Shown here piece after piece: positions 32,664 to 43,000 of a stretch of DNA of 48,992 bases. The stretch lies in the NCBI GenBank assembly GCA_910589385.1, contig CAJUTU010000029.1:1-48992 (forward strand), read 5' to 3'. The number at the start of each line of letters is the position of its first letter. The stretch's first letter is position 1. The notes under the pieces were generated by a model that did no database searches, was not told the origin of the DNA, and saw only the letters and a list, made by a program, of their open reading frames with translations. The stretch comes from an uncultured Lachnospiraceae bacterium. Lineage in GTDB: Bacteria; Bacillota; Clostridia; Lachnospirales; Lachnospiraceae. The position numbers and the translations under genes are program-made.

Positions 32664-33485
32664 TTAATATCGGAATACCGGATCGTCAAGACATCCTTCT
32701 CCTGACTGTCCAACATCAGACCCCTGCCCGCTGGAAGTATTCTGCGTATAGTCTGGTGTATATTCTGGCTGGTAAACTGGCTCCTCATAATAGGGCTGCT
32801 CATATTGATACTGTTCCACAGGCTGTGCCACATCTGTCTGCACCTGTGTCTCTGCCGCGGCCGCTGCTTCTGCCTGTGCAGCCGCTGCAGCTGCTTCCGC
32901 TTCCTTCTGCGCTTTCAGTGCCAGTGCTGTTTCTTTTGTGCTGATTTCTTCCCCTGACTCAGCACTCACATATTTCACAAAACCAACCTCATCTTCAAAG
33001 CAGAGTTCTACCGCTTCCATATCATCAAATCCAAGCCCTGTGATATCTACTGTATGTCCGTCTTCATAAGCCAGGCTGATATCATAGGTCGTACGGAGCA
33101 GCATCTTGCCGCTTGCCTCTGCATTCATCTCCTCGGCAGATTCCGGGGGAGCATAGTACAGACGAACCGTTTCCTCAACTGGGATTTTCATATCGGCAGC
33201 CATCATATTCTCCGGAAATTCCGGAGCAGAAGATACTTTGATCTTCAATTGTGTGATCTCACCGCCTGTATGGTTTGTCAGCAAAAGCTCATAGGCTTCT
33301 TCGGACTCTGTTCCTATCGTTTTATATTCTTTCTCGTCCTTTTCAACCTTTTCCTCTTCTTTCTCTTCCTTCAGTTCTGCTTCCTGTTGTTCTGGTTCCT
33401 TCACCTCCTCATCTTTTTTTCCACATCCCAGAAGCAGGCATACTGCTCCAATTGCCAAAAGTCCTGTTATCATTGCTCTTTTCAT
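32664..33485 (-). CDS. secreted lipoprotein, unknown function (273 aa)
   Basis: A type II signal peptide ends in the lipobox LLGC with Cys21 as lipid anchor. Then comes a strongly charged Glu/Lys linker (about 25-55), a beta-rich domain (about 60-185) containing LLLTNHTGGEITQLKIKVSS and VRLYYAPPE, an Ala/Glu-rich helical stretch (about 190-212), and a Gln/Tyr/Pro-rich tail (QYEQPYYEEPVYQPEY). The globular part resembles domains meant to sit outside the membrane, but no family is recognised. AAGGAGG lies inside the last codons of the DHHW gene, 5 bases away, so expression is coupled to the acetylation pair upstream. Confidence 0.85.
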   Translation of the reverse strand: MKRAMITGLLAIGAVCLLLGCGKKDEEVKEPEQQEAELKEEKEEEKVEKDEKEYKTIGTESEEAYELLLTNHTGGEITQLKIKVSSAPEFPENMMAADMKIPVEETVRLYYAPPESAEEMNAEASGKMLLRTTYDISLAYEDGHTVDITGLGFDDMEAVELCFEDEVGFVKYVSAESGEEISTKETALALKAQKEAEAAAAAAQAEAAAAAETQVQTDVAQPVEQYQYEQPYYEEPVYQPEYTPDYTQNTSSGQGSDVGQSGEGCLDDPVFRY

Positions 33486-33490
33486 CGTGT

Positions 33491-34927
33491 CTAGTCCTCC
33501 TTGATCATAACCTCTTGTGTCTTTGCCAGCACCTGCGTATCGCCTTCTGCAAAAATAACGTCTATATACGCTGTGCCCTTCGGAACCGACGTTCCTCTTA
33601 AGTATAGTTTATATCCATAATCATTCCATCCGTCTTCTTCCTCTACTGAGGTATGGAATGCTTCATAAGCAGCACTCTCTCCGGCATCTGTCCTGACCGA
33701 GACATAAACCTTTGTATCCGGCCCTACATAGTCTGGATCTAAAATTCCTTCCACAACATACCATGAACCATCCTGTTTCAAAGAAATAGTCGTATCTGTC
33801 GCTGCCGCTGAAAGATTCTTCAGCATTCTGACAGGCGCTTCCATGACCGGTGGCTGCTCGGCAAAAAAAGAAATCCTTCTTTCTACCCGTTCAACCACTA
33901 CATATCCAATCTGATGTTCCTCCAGATTTCCTAAGTTATAGGGAACCAGCCTGGAAAAATATCCACGTTCAAATTCATTGGCCAAAAACGGAAGCATTGA
34001 ATTTCCAAAGGAATCCCGGAACATAAGCAATGTCCCATGCCCATTCGGATTGATCGTTTCAATCCAGTCATCCTCCACGCTTTCCACATCGTTCACATAA
34101 GCATAAATCTGCGGCCGGTCATAATAGATATTCTCTTCCGTCTCTACGGCTACGGAATAAAGCATATTAGCAAGATCACCGATATGCTCCTTCCTAACCT
34201 CAAAAGAGGAATTCCAGGAAATATCATATTGGATCCCCAATGCGTCCATCAGTCTTTTGCAGGCCAATACAGCACCTTTGTTATCCCAATGGGAATCTCC
34301 CCTTAGATACAAAGGTTCCTTTGAAGATTTAAACATCTCTGACAATTCCACAAAAGAAATCCCTGCCTCCTGCAAAAGGGGCACGATTCTGGAATAATTA
34401 TTTTCATCTGCCCTCACATAATTTGTGGGCATATATTCACTATACACTGAATTTTTATTTGGCGCAATAGTTAGAACAAATTTACTGCCCTTTCCTTCAA
34501 TATACTGCTGCATCAGTCCAAGATTAAACACCGCATTAGAAAGCCCACGCTCAGACATCAGATTTTCTCCAAAATAATCATCCAATGTCCCTGCATAATA
34601 GAGCCAATCATCCTTTCCAACCACAACCTGGTCGGAAGCTGATACCCCCAGCACCTTGCCCCGCAGCACCGAATTGGCTGCAACCAGCTCCTGCCGGAAA
34701 GCAAAATGCTCCTCAAAATATCCTCCCAGTTCGCTTAAATAATTGACATTCCATTTTCCATCTTTTTTCAGTTCAGGCAATTCTGCCAGTTCTTTATTCT
34801 CTGTCGTTTCATCAGTCGCCGCTACACTCATCCCGGCAAACGGAATAAGAACCAGTGCCAGCACAACGATAATATAGATCAAATACCAACTCTTCTTTTT
34901 CATATGTTCAAGCCATTCACTCCTCAT
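33491..34927 (-). CDS. DHHW-family (AlgX/AlgJ-like SGNH) extracellular protein
   Basis: Membrane-anchored extracytoplasmic protein likely acting with the MBOAT protein in O-acetylation of a surface polysaccharide. A single N-terminal anchor (SWYLIYIIVVLALVLIPFAGM) is followed by a domain with TIAPNKNSVY, RGDSHWDNKGAV (the Asp-x-His-Trp pair, D217/H219 counted from the first possible start) and MFRDSFGNSMLPFLA, the serine-bearing motif, which together form an SGNH-like triad. The last 130 residues form a beta-sandwich-like C-terminal domain. Starts at 34945, 34927 and 34903 are all possible; 34927 has an AGGGTG ahead of it, but the choice is uncertain. Confidence 0.82.
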   Translation of the reverse strand: MRSEWLEHMKKKSWYLIYIIVVLALVLIPFAGMSVAATDETTENKELAELPELKKDGKWNVNYLSELGGYFEEHFAFRQELVAANSVLRGKVLGVSASDQVVVGKDDWLYYAGTLDDYFGENLMSERGLSNAVFNLGLMQQYIEGKGSKFVLTIAPNKNSVYSEYMPTNYVRADENNYSRIVPLLQEAGISFVELSEMFKSSKEPLYLRGDSHWDNKGAVLACKRLMDALGIQYDISWNSSFEVRKEHIGDLANMLYSVAVETEENIYYDRPQIYAYVNDVESVEDDWIETINPNGHGTLLMFRDSFGNSMLPFLANEFERGYFSRLVPYNLGNLEEHQIGYVVVERVERRISFFAEQPPVMEAPVRMLKNLSAAATDTTISLKQDGSWYVVEGILDPDYVGPDTKVYVSVRTDAGESAAYEAFHTSVEEEDGWNDYGYKLYLRGTSVPKGTAYIDVIFAEGDTQVLAKTQEVMIKED

Positions 34928-35001
34928 GCACCCTGATCCCATCATTTTCTAAAGCCTGCCATTCCTCACTGGTTTTAGAAAATATGACGAAAAAATCAGC
35001 A

Positions 35002-36405
35002 TTAAAATCGAAAATAAATAAATGGGTTGTATGTACCGCTTGACAGGCTCAACATGCAGAGAACAAGAAGCACAATACTACACACATAACTGTAAGGCGC
35101 CATCAGCACATTTCTGTCTTTGCCATGACGGCCGCACAACTTTTTCAAGCTATTTTTCACCGGTGTCGAAGCAATCACACAAATCACCATCACAAGCCAG
35201 AAAAGCGGATTCATCTGCCGCAAAGCAAAACTCATCATCTCTGGTTCAAAAGACCAGCCCGTGAACATCTTCCCGATCATGGCGAATCCCTGATACAAAG
35301 TATCTGCACGGAAGATCACAAACCCCACACAGACTGCCAGCAATGTGTAGATATGCCCAAGCACTTTTGGCAGCTTTTTCACAGGAAGAATCCCTTCTAA
35401 CAGCAGAAAAGCACCATGATATAATCCCCACACAACAAATGTCCAATTTGCCCCATGCCATAGCCCTGTGCAGAAAAAAACAATCAGTTTATTGATATAT
35501 GTGCGCACCGTCCCTTTCCGGTTTCCACCAAGCGGAATATATAGATATTCCTTAAACCAGGTTGATAAGGAAATATGCCATCTCCGCCAAAACTCCTGTA
35601 CGTTACAGGAAATATATGGATAAATGAAATTCTCCTGAAAAGTAAAACCAAACATATGGCCTAACCCGATAGCCATATCACTATAGCCGGAAAAATCAAA
35701 ATATATCTGAAATAAATATGCCACAGCCCCAAGCCATGCAGACAATGCATTTACCTTTGCAAGATCAGCCGCAAATACCGCGTCCGCAGCAACAGCAGCA
35801 ACATTCGAAAGCAGGACTTTTTTAGACAGTCCCACAATAAACCGGCGCATCCCGGCAGCAATATCTCCTGCATCACATACCCGTCTGGAGATCTGCTGTT
35901 CAATATCATGATATTTTACGATCGGTCCGGCGATCAACTGCGGAAAAAATGAGATATAAAGAAGCATTTTCCCGAAATTTTCCTGAGCTTTTACCTGTCT
36001 TCTGTATACATCGACCACATAGGACAATGCCTGGAATGTGAAGAAAGAAATCCCGATCGGCAGGCGCACCTGCAGCAAAGGAACTTGAAGCCCGGTCAGA
36101 TGATTCCATGTATCAATCAGCATGTCTGCATATTTAAAAAATCCCAATGTAAAAAAATTTGTCAGTACAGCTAATGTGAGGACCAGCTTCCTTCTCTGCA
36201 TTTTTTCCAATAACCTGCCGTACATATAGTTCATAGCAGAACTTCCGATCATCAACAGCACACAAACAGGTTCCCCATAGGCATAAAACAGCAGACTGCT
36301 GATGATCAGCAGGTAATTCTTTGCGCGAAAGGACGGTATGAGGTAATAGATTATAAAAACCATCGGAAAAAACACGCAAAGAAAAGTCAATGAACTAAAA
36401 ACCAT
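35002..36405 (-). CDS. MBOAT-family O-acyltransferase (AlgI/PatA-like)
   Basis: Polytopic membrane protein of 467 aa that moves acyl groups across or at the membrane. Signature regions are LPIGISFFTFQALSYVVDVYR, FFPQLIAGPIVKY, YFDFSGYSDMAIGLGHMFGF, EFWRRWHISLSTWFKEYLYIPLGGNRKG (272-298) and the catalytic His317 in GLWHGANWTFVVWG. About ten membrane helices are visible. The next gene encodes the DHHW partner, as in alginate and PatA/PatB acetylation systems. GGAGAAGAG precedes the ATG. A hairpin lies only about 20 bases upstream, so it probably depends on readthrough or a promoter beyond that hairpin. Confidence 0.93.
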   Translation of the reverse strand: MVFSSLTFLCVFFPMVFIIYYLIPSFRAKNYLLIISSLLFYAYGEPVCVLLMIGSSAMNYMYGRLLEKMQRRKLVLTLAVLTNFFTLGFFKYADMLIDTWNHLTGLQVPLLQVRLPIGISFFTFQALSYVVDVYRRQVKAQENFGKMLLYISFFPQLIAGPIVKYHDIEQQISRRVCDAGDIAAGMRRFIVGLSKKVLLSNVAAVAADAVFAADLAKVNALSAWLGAVAYLFQIYFDFSGYSDMAIGLGHMFGFTFQENFIYPYISCNVQEFWRRWHISLSTWFKEYLYIPLGGNRKGTVRTYINKLIVFFCTGLWHGANWTFVVWGLYHGAFLLLEGILPVKKLPKVLGHIYTLLAVCVGFVIFRADTLYQGFAMIGKMFTGWSFEPEMMSFALRQMNPLFWLVMVICVIASTPVKNSLKKLCGRHGKDRNVLMAPYSYVCSIVLLVLCMLSLSSGTYNPFIYFRF

Positions 36406-36427
36406 ATTCTCTTCTCCAAAACACCCT

Positions 36428-36461
36428 AAAAGAGGGATCCATCACTCTGAAAGGATCCCTC
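36428..36461 (-). terminator. weak terminator or leader hairpin between the Bsp-repeat gene and the MBOAT gene
   Basis: Perfect 9-bp stem GAGGGATCC/GGATCCCTC (36453-36461 and 36432-36440) around a 12-base loop, with TTTT after it on the minus strand. The T-run is short, which suggests partial termination. Confidence 0.55.
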
Positions 36462-36517
36462 CGCCTAATATCCCGGTATATCCCGAAACATACCCTGATA
36501 CTTATTCTGTATAAGCT

Positions 36518-38665
36518 TTATTTGCGATAAGCATAAGGCGCTGTCGCATAGGTCACCATATAGAATCCATAATTCGGATACTCTCGCTGAGATTCCGGAT
36601 CACATACATATGTAACGCCATTGATATTCAATTCTACCCATGCATGAGGGCCATATCCCCCCGCCAGCAATGGAACCGAGCCGCTGATCATGGTAGCGTC
36701 ATACCCAAGCTGGCGCGCAACAGCCGCAAAAGCTGCTGCATAACAGTAGCAGTTTCCAGCCCTTTGCTCAATCCCGTAAATAGCATACCACTGTTCAGAC
36801 GTATAGCCTGTCTCCGGCTGCATTGGAATCGGCAGCGTCCTGTATGAAATATTATTTACTACCCAGTTATAACTGTTACGAAGCTGTGTACCTGGATCCG
36901 TGGAGCCGTTGGACGATTGTGAGAGTACTATGTTGACATCTCCTGCAAGCCTGCTCTGCTGTACGCTAAAATTCATAGAATAGCTGACAGCCCCGGCAAA
37001 CGTATTCTTTCCATTGCTCATCACATATGCATGTGTGGAAAACGAACCCGGGCTTCTATGTCTCGCCCCGTCAACCGTTACAGACCAGACCCCGTTACTT
37101 GACCTTGTTCCTTCATACCAGATAATATCGTCCTGTCCGTTAGCATCGCTCCATGTAGGGAACATGACCTTTGCACCGTTTCCATTCACCCATGGGGCGG
37201 AAAGCGAAACCTGATACTGGGAATCGCTGATCTTGGATGACTGCACCTGATACGCAACATCTACCTGGGCAGTTGTCCCTGACACACACGCCATGATCCC
37301 ATTTCTCATGGTGACATAAGCATGGATGTTATATCCGCCTGTATTGAAATTATGGTTCGCAATATTGGCTGACACCGCATATGTACCGTTGCTCTGCAGC
37401 CGTGCATTATACCATTTAATATCACTCTGGTCAGCGGCATGCCATACCGGAATCAACACACTCTGCACACCGGACGGTGCGCTGATATTGGATAACACAA
37501 TATCAAAAGTACCCGCGTTCTTATTGAGATTCGCAACACTCACTTTACCGGATGGCGCATTCTTTACTTGAAACGTTGTGGCTTTCAAAATCTGCATTGC
37601 CCCGCTATTATTCACCGCATAGGCATGGACATTGTATGTACCTAACTGCTTATGGTTACTGATTGGGAATGCACATGCATAACTGCCGTCTGAATACTTG
37701 GTCGCCTTATACCACCTCAGATCATCCTGACCGCCCTGGTCACCCCACACTGCAAACTGAACTTCCTTGACTCCGCCTGGAATCTGTACCCCTGACAAAA
37801 CAACCTGATAATTCATCTCACCCTTGTCTGGATTAGATGCTGAGAGTGCTCCTATGGACGCGCTCACTTCCTGAGTTGTCCCTCCGACATAAGATAAAAT
37901 CCCATTCCCGCTTTCCGCGTACACATGGATATTGTATTTCCCCATGTGGAACCCATGGTTAGAAACAGATGCCTGGACCGCGTAACTTCCATTCGGCTGC
38001 AGGCTTGCCGGATACCACCGGATATCACTCTGGTCAGAAGCGCACCATATCGGAATTTGTACCTGACGAATTCCAGAAGTAGACCGTATTCCGCTTACCC
38101 ATACCTGAAAACTTCCGGTAGCGGCGTTATAATTCGTTACGGTTACAGATGCAGCCGCAGGCGCTGATACTTCAAATGTAGTCTGTCCCAGAAATACGGA
38201 ACTGCCGTTAGGCCTGTCGGCATATGCATGTACAACATAGGTTCCTGCCTGTCTATGGCTGCTTACAGACACATCATACATATAGCTTCCGTCACTCATC
38301 TTTTGAGCCGTATACCATCTCAGATCATCCTGCCCATTCTGCAGCCCCCATACAGCAAAAAGAATCCTCGTCGCGTCCTGGACTGCGGATTGCTTCAACG
38401 TGACCCTGTAGGTTCTTTCTGTACGGTCTACATCTGCCGCAGTAAGTGAGACATTTGCCCCCGTCCGCGAGTTTTCTGCCGCCGCTGAAAGCTCCGGCTC
38501 CTGATCGTCCGAAGTCAACGAAATCTCCGAATCATGATCTGTGTCAGCCTCTGATAACTCCGGCAGCTCCTGTTCTAAAGCGGTAGCCGATACATTCATC
38601 GGAACGCATGTACACAGCATTAGTCCAAAGAACAACGTTAGCATTCTCATTAGAATCTTTTTCAT
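36518..38665 (-). CDS. secreted Bsp-like repeat protein with C-terminal transglutaminase-like domain
   Basis: Signal peptide (MKKILMRMLTLFFGLMLC...NVSA) and an acidic linker are followed by five repeats of about 95 residues of the GBS_Bsp-like type, each with a W-x-WY core. They alternate between GQDDLRWY-type (repeats 1, 3 and, as GQDDIIWY, 5) and SDQSDIRWY/ADQSDIKWY-type (2, 4). Residues about 590-715 are a transglutaminase-like domain with Cys (639 or 641, in GNCYCYAAAF), His674 (GGYGPHAWVEL) and Asp689 (VCDPESQ). Such repeats occur in surface and cell-wall proteins, where they are thought to bind or present wall components. The C-terminal domain could be a peptidase or crosslinker. AAAGAGG precedes the ATG. 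Confidence 0.88.
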   Translation of the reverse strand: MKKILMRMLTLFFGLMLCTCVPMNVSATALEQELPELSEADTDHDSEISLTSDDQEPELSAAAENSRTGANVSLTAADVDRTERTYRVTLKQSAVQDATRILFAVWGLQNGQDDLRWYTAQKMSDGSYMYDVSVSSHRQAGTYVVHAYADRPNGSSVFLGQTTFEVSAPAAASVTVTNYNAATGSFQVWVSGIRSTSGIRQVQIPIWCASDQSDIRWYPASLQPNGSYAVQASVSNHGFHMGKYNIHVYAESGNGILSYVGGTTQEVSASIGALSASNPDKGEMNYQVVLSGVQIPGGVKEVQFAVWGDQGGQDDLRWYKATKYSDGSYACAFPISNHKQLGTYNVHAYAVNNSGAMQILKATTFQVKNAPSGKVSVANLNKNAGTFDIVLSNISAPSGVQSVLIPVWHAADQSDIKWYNARLQSNGTYAVSANIANHNFNTGGYNIHAYVTMRNGIMACVSGTTAQVDVAYQVQSSKISDSQYQVSLSAPWVNGNGAKVMFPTWSDANGQDDIIWYEGTRSSNGVWSVTVDGARHRSPGSFSTHAYVMSNGKNTFAGAVSYSMNFSVQQSRLAGDVNIVLSQSSNGSTDPGTQLRNSYNWVVNNISYRTLPIPMQPETGYTSEQWYAIYGIEQRAGNCYCYAAAFAAVARQLGYDATMISGSVPLLAGGYGPHAWVELNINGVTYVCDPESQREYPNYGFYMVTYATAPYAYRK

Positions 38666-38870
38666 TCTCTCATACCTCTTTTATCGTAGAATCATTATAA
38701 ATCCCCTGTCTTTCTATTCTACACCCTTTATCTACTTTATACAATCCCTATTTCCAATAAAGCCAAATAAAATCCTAATATAGTGTATCATCATTTAATA
38801 TCTCACACAAGATATTGCATTTTCAATCATATACTAAATCATGCGGCAGGAGATATCGGCCGCACCTGTT

Positions 38871-39701
38871 TCACTTTACATGCTCATGTGTAAATAGGTG
38901 TTCCTGACAATACTCATAATTCCCTTTACACTTCGAACAGAACCGAAATTCCAGCGTTGGATCATCCAATTCTGTTTTCCCACATACCGCACAACGGTGC
39001 ATCGCCCCGTTAGCATAGGTCATATGGGGCCTGGTCTGCTTCTTGAACTTCCGCTTCCTCGCCTGTTCCTTTGGTGTATAAGGCTGTATATTCCTGCTGG
39101 ATAAGAAAAACAGAATAAAATTCAGCAGAGATGCAGCAATCGCAGTCCTTGTGATCCAGTTTCCCTGGACAAAATCATACAAAATATATGCTGCATATAC
39201 ATAAGCCATCCATTTAATCTTAATCGGCAGCACAAAATACAGCAGCAGCTCCATATCCGGATAGCTTGCCGCAAATGCAAGAAAGATAGACATATTAATA
39301 TAATAGGTGCTGAAATAACCGCCATACCCTATCTTGTCTGTGCCTAAGAGCAATGCAAGCAGGAATGCCCCTAGTATGGTAAACAGAATTCCTGAAAAAA
39401 TATACACATTATAACGGAACGTCCCCCACGTCCTCTCCAAGGCTGTTCCAAGCTGATAGTAAAGCAGCATCATGATCACAACCGTCAAAAGCTGTCTGCT
39501 GGGCGGTACCAGCACCCAGGTGACAAGCCGCCAGATCTGCCCTTTTAAAATATATGCCGGCTCCAGAGTCAGCCACACCAGATATCTGGGGAGCATCAAT
39601 GTAACCATATATCCGATCACATATCCTCCGATTAGATACATTGTCAGGTTTGGTATCGCATATCTGCCAAACTTTCTTTCTAATTTATTCAACCAATTCA
39701 A
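38871..39701 (-). CDS. rhomboid-like membrane protein with C-terminal zinc-ribbon, catalytic serine motif not seen
   Basis: A 276-aa protein with about six membrane helices in the rhomboid arrangement: N-terminal NLTMYLIGGYVIGYMV, ILKGQIWRLVTWVLVPP (the rhomboid L1-loop pattern), YYQLGTALERTWGTFRYNVYIFSG (helix 2-3). The position where GxSG is expected reads YYINMSIFLAFAAS, with no Gly-x-Ser-Gly, so protease activity is doubtful. The cytosolic tail is basic, then CAVC...CSKCKGNYEYCQEHLFTHEH, a cysteine/histidine metal-binding pattern. It probably starts at TTG 39701, about 9 bases after AGAGGAG, because no ATG is available before the first membrane segment. Confidence 0.78.
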   Translation of the reverse strand: MNWLNKLERKFGRYAIPNLTMYLIGGYVIGYMVTLMLPRYLVWLTLEPAYILKGQIWRLVTWVLVPPSRQLLTVVIMMLLYYQLGTALERTWGTFRYNVYIFSGILFTILGAFLLALLLGTDKIGYGGYFSTYYINMSIFLAFAASYPDMELLLYFVLPIKIKWMAYVYAAYILYDFVQGNWITRTAIAASLLNFILFFLSSRNIQPYTPKEQARKRKFKKQTRPHMTYANGAMHRCAVCGKTELDDPTLEFRFCSKCKGNYEYCQEHLFTHEHVK

Positions 39702-39900
39702 ATGTCTTCGTCTCCTCTTTTTATGATTTATTCCTGTCTTAGTGTTGCCACTCCATCATGAGTAATTGTACCGTTGAGAGGCATATTTGTCAAATAGATG
39801 TTATGCTTTTTCTGTAAATTTTGTATAAAACTCCCATATACTTTATATGATTTTCCAAAAAAATAACAAATCAACCATAAAACCTTAACTACTTTACCGA

Positions 39901-39929
39901 TTGTCTTTTTTTTCATCTTGTCGTATAAT
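39901..39929 (+). promoter_or_regulatory. sigma-A promoter of the activase-dehydratase gene; rest of the 39702-40011 gap
   Basis: TTGTCT, 17-base spacer, TATAAT. The leader is about 75 bases, ending in AAAGAGGATG ahead of ATG 40012. The rest of the 310-base gap contains a minus-strand 76-codon ORF (39728-39958) with no ribosome site that runs antisense through this promoter; it is not called as a gene. Confidence 0.7.
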
Positions 39930-40011
39930 GAAGATTGTTGTCGAAAGGATATCAACATTTAATAGGAAGTAACTGACATAAAATTTATATAAAAGAGGAT
40001 GTGGAAATCAT

Positions 40012-43000
40012 ATGAATCTGAATGAATTATATAGTTTAGGTATTGACATCGGCTCCACCACTGTCAAAATCGCGATACTAAACAGCAGCCGGGAGGTTTT
40101 GTTCTCCGATTACGAACGGCATTTCGCCAATATCCAGGAGACCTTATCCGACCTGCTGGGCCGTGCCCTCTACGCCCTGGGCCCTGTCCGCGTATCCCCG
40201 GTTATTACTGGAAGCGGCGGCCTGACTCTTGCGAAGCATTTACAGGTGCCTTTTGTACAGGAAGTGATCGCTGTCTCTTCTGCTCTGCAAGATTATGCAT
40301 CTCAGACAGATGTGGCAATTGAACTGGGCGGTGAGGATGCAAAAATCATTTATTTTGAAGGCGGCAATGTGGAACAGCGTATGAACGGTGTCTGTGCCGG
40401 TGGTACAGGTTCTTTCATCGACCAGATGGCATCTCTTCTGCAGACAGATGCTTTGGGCCTGAACGAATATGCAAAAAACTACAAAGCACTTTATTCCATT
40501 GCTGCCCGCTGTGGGGTATTCGCAAAATCCGATATCCAGCCGCTGATCAATGAAGGAGCGTCAAAAGAAGACCTTGCTGCTTCTATTTTCCAGGCAGTCG
40601 TAAACCAGACCATCAGCGGGCTTGCCTGTGGTAAGCCGATCCGGGGGCATGTGGCATTTTTAGGCGGACCGCTGCACTTTTTATCTGAACTGCGTGCAGC
40701 TTTCATCCGCACATTAAAGCTGGACGATGAACATGTCATTGCCCCTCGGCAGTCTCATTTGTTTGCAGCCATCGGTTCTGCGCTCAATGCAAAGCAGGAG
40801 AACAAAGCCGCCCTCCGTGAATTGCAGGAACGGCTGGCCGGCCGGATCCAGATGGAATTTGAGGTAGACCGTATGGAACCTTTATTTGCGTCTACCAAAG
40901 AATATGAATCCTTTATCAGCCGTCACGAAAAGCATCAGGTTCCGGTGAAAGACCTTGCATCCTACCGCGGAAAAGCATTTTTGGGCATTGACGCAGGCTC
41001 CACCACCACAAAAGCCGCACTTGTCGGTGAAGACGGAACACTGCTTTATTCTTTTTATCACAATAATGAGGGAGACCCTCTTGGCACCACCATCCGGGCG
41101 GTCAAGGAGATTTATAGCCATCTTCCTGAAGAAGTTGAGATTGTACATTCCTGTTCCACCGGTTATGGTGAGGCCTTGATCAAAGCGGCTCTGTTATTGG
41201 ATGAAGGAGAAGTGGAAACCGTATCCCATTACTATGCCGCCTCCTATTTTGAGCCAGATGTAGACTGTATTTTGGACATCGGCGGCCAGGATATGAAGTG
41301 TATCAAAATCAAGAACCAGACTGTGGACAGCGTGCAGCTTAACGAGGCCTGCTCGTCTGGCTGCGGCTCATTTATCGAAACATTCGCAAAATCTTTGAAT
41401 TATTCGGTGGAAGACTTTGCCCACGAAGCCTTATATGCATCCAACCCTATCGACCTTGGAACACGCTGTACCGTATTTATGAACTCAAAGGTAAAGCAGG
41501 CACAGAAAGAGGGAGCCGCAGTGGCCGATATTTCTGCCGGGCTGGCCTATTCAGTCATCAAAAATGCATTGTTTAAGGTCATCAAGGTATCCGACGCATC
41601 AGAACTCGGAAAACATATTGTCGTACAGGGCGGCACTTTCTACAACAATGCAGTGCTGCGGAGCTTTGAAAAAATCGCGGATTGCGAAGCAATCCGTCCG
41701 GATATTGCAGGGATCATGGGGGCTTTCGGGGCAGCTTTGATCGCCCGGGAACGATATGTAGAATGCGAAGGTACTACGATGCTTTCTATCGAAGATATTG
41801 AGGCATTAGAATATTCTACCACGATGTCAAAATGCAAAGGCTGCACAAATAATTGCCGCCTGACTATCAGCCATTTCAGCGGCAGCCGGCGGTTCATTAC
41901 CGGTAACCGGTGTGAACGCGGCCTGGGCAAAGAGAAATCTGTCAATCAGATGCCGAATCTGTTTGACTATAAGCTAAAACGTTATTTTGGATCCCCCCCG
42001 TTAGAAGAGAAGGATGCCCCTCGTGGTGTGATCGGGATTCCGAGAGTGTTAAATATTTATGAAAATTATCCTTTTTGGTTTACATTTTTTACAGAATTAA
42101 AGTTCCGGGTTGTACTTTCCCCAGCATCCACCAGAAAGATTTATGAACTTGGGATTGAGTCTATCCCCAGCGAGTCAGAATGCTATCCTGCAAAACTGGC
42201 CCACGGGCATGTACAGTGGCTGATCAACCAGGGGGTAAGACATATTTTCTATCCCTCCATCCCATTTGAGCGCAAGGAATTCGAAGATGCAAACAACCAC
42301 TACAACTGCCCTATTGTGACCTCCTATCCTGAGAATATCCGGAATAATATGGATCCAATTGTAAAAGGGGAAGTAGATTTCATCCACCCGTTTTTAAGCT
42401 TTCAGAATGAAGAAACCATCTCCTACCGGCTGACAGAAGAGCTTTCCAAAAAGTTCCATATCTCCGGGGAAGAAATCCGGGATGCCGTACATGAGGCATG
42501 GAAGGAATTGGCAGCATGCCGGGAGGATATGCGTAAAAAGGGCGAGGAAACTATCCGTTTCTTGAATGATACGGGAAACCGCGGTATCGTGCTTGCCGGA
42601 CGGCCATATCACATTGACCCTGAGGTGAACCATGGACTGCCGGAACTGATCACTTCATACAATATCGCTGTCCTGACCGAAGATTCCGTCTCCCATTTGA
42701 ATCCGGTAGAACGTCCATTAAACGTCATGGATCAGTGGATGTACCATTCTCGCCTGTATGCAGCAGCAAATTATGTGAAAACAGTGGATAATCTGGATCT
42801 GATCCAGTTAAATTCCTTTGGCTGCGGCCTGGATGCGGTCACCACAGACCAGGTAGCGGAGATACTGACCAACTCCGATAAAATATACACCTCTCTGAAA
42901 ATCGACGAGGTAAACAACTTAGGGGCTGCAAGAATCCGCGTCCGTTCCCTTTTAGCGGCAATCCGTGTCCGGGAGCAAAGGAAAGCAAAACGTGAAATCC

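Noticed and set aside
39728..39958. 76-codon minus-strand ORF in the gap before the activase gene
   Set aside because: No ribosome site, overlaps the strong plus-strand promoter at 39901-39929, and resembles no known family.
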